Positions 60,212-64,000 of a DNA stretch of 64,000 nt are shown here, piece by piece (position 1 is the first letter of the stretch; the number at the start of each line of letters is the position of its first letter). The stretch is from G965230065 sp965230065 (GTDB taxonomy: Bacteria; Bacteroidota; Bacteroidia; Cytophagales; Cyclobacteriaceae): positions 6,572,001 through 6,636,000 of the forward strand of contig OZ245942.1 in NCBI GenBank assembly GCA_965230065.1, read 5' to 3'. Position numbers and translations under genes: made by a program. The notes beneath the pieces are model-generated. The model saw nothing but the letters and a program-made list of their open reading frames with translations, searched no databases and was not told the DNA's origin.

Positions 60212-61603
60212 ATGAGCAAAGAAATAAAAATGCCTGAAATATCGGAAGATGCCGATTCCGGTACCATCGTAGAAATTTTGGTAAAGAAAGGCGATACCAT
60301 TGAAGAAGAGCAGTCTATCATTACCGTAGAAAGCGACAAGGCCTCAGTAGAGGTACCTTCGCCCGAAGCAGGTACCGTGCAAGAAGTTAAAGTGTCGGAA
60401 GGGGATGAAATCCACGTAAACGATTTGATTCTCATTCTTGAGGAAAATGGGGAAGCGAAAGCAGAGGACGAAGGCCAGGAAGAAGAAAAACCGAAAGATT
60501 CTTCCAAAAAAGAAGAGGATGAAGACGTGGAGGAGGACGAAGAAGAAAGTGGACAGGAAGAAGAAAAAAAGAAAACCAAAAAGGAAGAAACTACGGCAAA
60601 AGATGAATCTTCTGAGAAGGAAGAAAAGCAACCTAAAGCAGAAGATAAAGAAGCAGAAACCGATGAAAAAGAAGAGGATGAGGCAATTCCACAGGATGAG
60701 AAAAGCCGTGCCGATGTTCCGGCTGCCCCATCCGTGCGCAGGCTGTCCCGGGAACTGGGCATTGATATTCATGCAGTAGAAGGAACCGGGCCGGGCAACC
60801 GCATTACCACCGACGATGTGAAAGCTTACGCCAAAGATGCTATTAGCAAAGGTGGAGGCCCGCAAGCGCCTGCCCTCCCTGACTTTTCCAAATGGGGGGA
60901 TGTTCAGCGTGAAAAAGCTAGTAATATTCGTAAAATCACGGCCAAAGGTGTTACACAATCATGGCAAACCATTCCGCACGTTACCCAATTTGATAAAGCG
61001 GAAATGTCTGCTTTAGAGGCTTTTATGGAGCAGTACAAAGAACAGGTTTCAGAAGCAGGTGGCAAACTCACTATTACTGCCATTTTACTGAAAATCTCGG
61101 TTGCTGCGCTCAAAACTTTCCCAAAATTCAATGCCAGCATTGACATGCAAAAGGAGGAAATTATTTACAAAAACTACTATCACCTGGGCGTGGCTGCCGA
61201 TACCGAAAAAGGGCTGCTGGTTCCGGTCATCCGGGATGTAAACCGGAAAAACCTGACAGAACTTTCCATAGAACTCGGCGAAATGGCCGAAAAAGCCCGG
61301 GATGGCAAGCTCAAACCGGAAGAAATGCAGGGTGGCACCTTTACCATTTCTAACCTCGGAGGCATTGGAGGCACACAGTTCACGCCCATTATTTACCAGC
61401 ACCAGGCGGCTATTTTGGGCGTGTCCAGGGCGGCGACTGAAGCTGTCTTTATCAATGATGAGTTCCAGCCAAAAACCATGCTGCCACTCTCCTTGTCGTA
61501 TGACCACCGCCTGATTGACGGCGCCGAAGCTGCCCGTTTTCTCCGCTGGATGTGCCGGGTAATTGAAGACCCGGCGGTGATGTTGATGGAAGGGAAGATA
61601 TAA
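60212..61603 (+). CDS. aceF: Dihydrolipoamide acetyltransferase (PDH E2)
   Basis: E2 transfers acetyl groups to CoA and forms the core of the complex. The 463-residue protein has one lipoyl domain at residues 1-80 with the lipoylated Lys near position 43 (VESDKASVEVPSP). A very charged linker at about 85-165 (Lys/Glu-rich) follows, then the E1/E3 binding domain at about 168-205 (AAPSVRRLSRELGIDIHAVE, GPGNRITTDDVKAY) and the catalytic domain with DHRLIDG near residue 430. E. coli AceF has three lipoyl domains, so a single one is short for a partner of homodimeric AceE. Confidence 0.95.
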   Translation: MSKEIKMPEISEDADSGTIVEILVKKGDTIEEEQSIITVESDKASVEVPSPEAGTVQEVKVSEGDEIHVNDLILILEENGEAKAEDEGQEEEKPKDSSKKEEDEDVEEDEEESGQEEEKKKTKKEETTAKDESSEKEEKQPKAEDKEAETDEKEEDEAIPQDEKSRADVPAAPSVRRLSRELGIDIHAVEGTGPGNRITTDDVKAYAKDAISKGGGPQAPALPDFSKWGDVQREKASNIRKITAKGVTQSWQTIPHVTQFDKAEMSALEAFMEQYKEQVSEAGGKLTITAILLKISVAALKTFPKFNASIDMQKEEIIYKNYYHLGVAADTEKGLLVPVIRDVNRKNLTELSIELGEMAEKARDGKLKPEEMQGGTFTISNLGGIGGTQFTPIIYQHQAAILGVSRAATEAVFINDEFQPKTMLPLSLSYDHRLIDGAEAARFLRWMCRVIEDPAVMLMEGKI

Positions 61604-61609
61604 AATATT

Positions 61610-61934
61610 AATTTCTAAGCACTAAATCCTAAATCTCAAACAAACCTAAATAACAAAACACTAAGCTTAAAACATTTGAAATTTTTGTTTTGAATTTGTT
61701 TAGTGCTTAGAAATTCGAGTTTAGGATTTTTGAGTTTCAGCCCCAGCGGGACATTCCATGCAGGGTCTGCTGCAAGCGACCCCGCTTGAAAATATGGAGC
61801 ATCTCACGTCATCGGAGGCAGGCTTTCCTTTGGGCGTGGGGTCTCGTACCGAAGCCCCCACTATGACAGTGTTTTGTGTTTGGGGTTTAAAGTTTTGAAT
61901 TTGTTTAGTGCTTAGAAATTAGGATTTAGAAATT
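61610..61934. repeat. Family G repeats, three copies
   Basis: AATTTCTAAGCACTAAA (61610-61626) is the exact complement of TTTAGTGCTTAGAAATT (61699-61715), a 17-bp perfect stem around 72 bases. The last 17 bases recur directly at 61904-61920, and the surrounding TTTTGAATTTG also recurs. The third copy continues with AGGATTTAGAAATT to 61934, close to the lpd start. Confidence 0.85.
61741..61863. repeat. Family C modular palindromes, copy 4
   Basis: AGGGTCTGCTGCAAGCGACC (61762-61781) matches the copy 1 module, and 61835-61855 is the exact complement of 48640-48660. Modules are ordered differently from the other copies. Confidence 0.75.
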
Positions 61935-61943
61935 GAAAATAAT

Positions 61944-63374
61944 ATGGCTGAAAATAAAAAACATAAAGTAATTGTAATAGGAGGTGGGCCGGGTGGTTAT
62001 GCCGCAGCCTTCATGGCTGCCGACCTTGGTCTCGACGTAGCTTTAATTGACCCGGAGGCCAATCCTGGTGGCGTTTGCTTGTACAGGGGGTGCATTCCTT
62101 CCAAAGCCTTGCTACATCTGGTAAAGCTGAAAAATGAAGCCGCGGAAGCCAAAGCCTGGGGACTGCATTTTTCAGAACCCGAAATTGACCTTGAGCAAAT
62201 GCGTGCCTGGAAAAACAAAGTGGTTGAAAAACTGACAGGCGGATTGGGACAACTTACCAAAAAGCGAAAAATTAATTTCATTCAGGGAAAGGCCAGGTTT
62301 TTAGACAGCCAAAGTGTGGAAGTTGAAAAGCAAGCCGGAAAGAAAGAAGAAATCAATTTTGAGCATGCCATTTTGGCTACCGGCTCGGTTCCCATTCCTC
62401 TGCCCGATACAAATTTTGAAGGTAACATTCTGAGTTCAGCAGAAGCCCTGGACCTGCCCGAAATCCCCAAAACCATGCTCGTGGTGGGTGCCGGGTACAT
62501 CGGACTGGAAATCGGGAGCGTATATGCCGGACTGGGCAGCAAGGTATCGTTGGTAGAAATGACCCCTGATTACCTTCCGGGCGTTGACCGTGAACTGGTA
62601 AAGGTTTTTGAAAAAGTAAACAAAGACCTTTTTCAGGAGGTGAAATTTGAAACCAAAGTGGAGCAAATCAAAAATACCAAAAAAGGGGTAAAAGTAACTT
62701 TTAATGCCAAAGACAATGGACAGGAAGCAGCCTCTTTTGAAAAAGTACTGATTGCTATTGGGCGGAAACCCACCACGGAAAACTTAGGTTTAGACAATAC
62801 GAATGTCAAAATCAATGAAAAAGGTTTTGTAGAAGTAAACGCCCAGCGCCAAACGAACGATGAACACATTTATGCCATTGGCGACATTACGGGCGAGCCT
62901 ATGCTTGCCCACAAAGCCAGCCATGAAGGCAAAATAGCAGCCGAAGCCATTACCGGAAAAAAAACAGGATACGATCCCAAGGCCATTCCTGCCATAGTAT
63001 TCACCGACCCTGAAATTGCCTGGTGCGGACTGACGGAAGAAGAGGCCAAAGAAAAGGATATTGCGATAGAAACCGCCAAATTCCCCTGGTCAGCCTCGGG
63101 CAGGGCAGCTACCCTGGGCAGGAACGATGGACTGACCAAACTGATAACAGATGCTAAGACCAAACGTATCCTGGGCGTAGGCATTGCCGGAAAAAACGCC
63201 GGTGACCTCATTCCCGAAGCTGCCCTTGCCGTAGAGATGTCGGCCCTCGCAACAGACGTATCACTTACGATTCACCCCCACCCTACTCTATCTGAAACCA
63301 TTATGGAAGCAGCCGACGCGCTTTACGGACACAGTACGCATATTTATCGGCCAAAAAAAAACAATAATGACTGA
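61944..63374 (+). CDS. lpd: Dihydrolipoyl dehydrogenase (E3)
   Basis: E3 reoxidises the dihydrolipoyl group and passes electrons to NAD+. The 476-residue flavoprotein starts KVIVIGGGPGGYAAAFMA (FAD motif), has the redox pair Cys47 and Cys52 in VCLYRGCIPSK, an NAD motif near 175-195 (MLVVGAGYIGLEIGSVYAGL, written here in part), and the catalytic His near 442 in TIHPHPTLSE. With aceE and aceF it gives a complete pyruvate dehydrogenase set. The 340-base repeat-rich gap before it makes separate expression possible. Residues EKVLIAIGRKP and IYAIGDITG are the usual later motifs. Confidence 0.96.
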   Translation: MAENKKHKVIVIGGGPGGYAAAFMAADLGLDVALIDPEANPGGVCLYRGCIPSKALLHLVKLKNEAAEAKAWGLHFSEPEIDLEQMRAWKNKVVEKLTGGLGQLTKKRKINFIQGKARFLDSQSVEVEKQAGKKEEINFEHAILATGSVPIPLPDTNFEGNILSSAEALDLPEIPKTMLVVGAGYIGLEIGSVYAGLGSKVSLVEMTPDYLPGVDRELVKVFEKVNKDLFQEVKFETKVEQIKNTKKGVKVTFNAKDNGQEAASFEKVLIAIGRKPTTENLGLDNTNVKINEKGFVEVNAQRQTNDEHIYAIGDITGEPMLAHKASHEGKIAAEAITGKKTGYDPKAIPAIVFTDPEIAWCGLTEEEAKEKDIAIETAKFPWSASGRAATLGRNDGLTKLITDAKTKRILGVGIAGKNAGDLIPEAALAVEMSALATDVSLTIHPHPTLSETIMEAADALYGHSTHIYRPKKNNND

Positions 63375-63410
63375 AATTCACTTAGTATATTAATGATAAA
63401 TAAAGATAAG

Positions 63411-63848
63411 ATGGAAACAATAAAGTTTTACAAATCAATAAGACAACGAGTATTATTTGTGTTCATGGCCATGTTTTTACTGGGAAGCTGCGCAACAAAA
63501 GCTACTTTTCCCGTATCTAATGTAGTTCCGGCCACCGACGGATATGTAAAGGTAAAACAGGGCAAAAACGATAATTATGAAATTAAAGTGAAAGTAAAAC
63601 ACCTGGCTCCAGCCGAAAGGCTCAATCCTCCCAAGGATGTTTATGTAGTCTGGATAGAAACTGCCAGCGGAGTTGAAAACATCGGACAGCTAAATACTTC
63701 AAGTAGCCTGGTATCAGACACCCGGAAAGGTTCTTTGGAAACGGTAAGTTCTTACAAACCGGATGAAGTGTTTATTACCGCGGAAAGCAGTCCGAAGGCT
63801 CAGTACCCTGGTATGCAGGAAGTACTTCGCACAGAAATTGAAGATTAG
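63411..63848 (+). CDS. Small lipoprotein of unknown function
   Basis: A 145-residue protein with a lipoprotein signal (MFLLGSC). The start at 63411 (METIKFYK) is preferred; another ATG at 63393 adds six residues. The mature part is beta-rich (DGYVKVKQGKNDNYEIKVKV) with the sentence-like PPKDVYVVWIETASG, found in short Bacteroidota lipoproteins that resemble an immunoglobulin fold. Role unknown. It follows lpd by 36 bases on the same strand and may be co-transcribed. Confidence 0.65.
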   Translation: METIKFYKSIRQRVLFVFMAMFLLGSCATKATFPVSNVVPATDGYVKVKQGKNDNYEIKVKVKHLAPAERLNPPKDVYVVWIETASGVENIGQLNTSSSLVSDTRKGSLETVSSYKPDEVFITAESSPKAQYPGMQEVLRTEIED

Positions 63849-63850
63849 GT

Positions 63851-64000
63851 CAAAATAGGCTTTTTATGATTTCAAACCCTAAAAATACGGCCAACAATCC
63901 CAGGGAAATACTAAGAAAAGTATAGGTGAAAAAGAGAGTGAAATTCCCTTCTTTTAGCAATGCACTATTTTCAAGGGAAAAGGTAGAAAAAGTGGTAAAG
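63851..64000 (-). CDS. crcB: Fluoride channel CrcB, C-terminal part (cut by window edge)
   Basis: The minus strand reads TTFSTFSLENSALLKEGNF then SISLGLLAVFLGFEI and stops at 63853-63851. The TTFSTFS motif is the Na+/fluoride signature of the third helix of CrcB/Fluc, and the end fits its last helix. About 50 codons are visible; the start lies outside the window. Fluc dimers export fluoride through the inner membrane. Whether a fluoride riboswitch precedes it cannot be seen. Confidence 0.85.

Larger units (their letters stand above)
61604..61943. other. Intergenic region with repeats G and C before lpd
   Basis: These 340 bases contain no gene. Three G copies and family C copy 4 lie here, and G copy 3 ends nine bases before the lpd start codon. 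Confidence 0.75.

Noticed and set aside
60430..60762. Lys/Glu-rich antisense frames over aceF
   Set aside because: They arise from the charged linker codons of AceF and are Ser/Phe-rich shadows.

Overview
This 64 kb window looks like chromosome of a Bacteroidota bacterium, probably a marine Cytophagales member; the placement is inferred from gene content, not measured. Signs are C-terminal type IX secretion (T9SS) sorting tails, LytS/LytTR two-component genes, large stand-alone FtsX/MacB permeases, a Bacteroidetes-type HU-domain protein, many SPII lipoproteins with Asp/Glu after the lipid-bearing Cys, and promoters of the TTTG-N19/20-TAnnTTTG type. I saw no rRNA, tRNA, CRISPR array, prophage or full transposase gene.

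Layout. 1-13.4 kb: fasciclin lipoprotein, FtsX-type permease, bifunctional pheA, an outer-membrane barrel, a LytS/LytTR pair with a LiaF-like protein, a large AsmA-like protein and a MscS channel. 13.6-25 kb: phosphoesterase, VOC and PNPOx-fold proteins, lipoproteins, then a surface-protein cluster (lipoprotein, T9SS protein, repeat adhesin with an S74 chaperone tail, and a lipoprotein with a beta-helix-like segment in front of an alpha/beta hydrolase), a methyltransferase and an AraC/TolB-like/TPR regulator. 27-31 kb: pta-ackA. 31-36.5 kb: ECF sigma factor with a membrane partner, a second MscS, a ThuA-like protein, a toxin-antitoxin pair with a broken toxin, and a Tat-exported aldo/keto reductase. 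36.8-40.3 kb: a complete frdABCD set of the E. coli type. 40.3-43 kb: rhomboid and HtrA proteases. 43-49 kb: an accessory stretch dense in repeats, holding msrC, a small monooxygenase, an HU-like gene, AT-rich genes of unknown role and a cation/proton antiporter. 50-57 kb: BNR protein, amidohydrolase, T9SS-exported GH5 cellulase and a BNR lipoprotein. 57.5-63.4 kb: aceE-aceF-lpd for the pyruvate dehydrogenase complex. The right edge cuts a crcB fluoride channel gene.

Together, PDH, Pta-AckA and fumarate reductase would let the cell take pyruvate to acetyl-CoA, make ATP by excreting acetate, and dispose of electrons on fumarate when oxygen is low.

The most unusual property is the number of short intergenic repeats: at least seven families (called A-G here), several palindromic and modular. 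Family A elements repeatedly start at or within a few bases of stop codons. A family D element appears to have displaced the start codon of the GH5 gene. Copies of families B and F bracket two-gene segments like cassettes. Several gene fragments (a mscS 5' end, a VOC 3' end, an interrupted minus-strand frame, a toxin with an internal TGA) show active duplication and decay.
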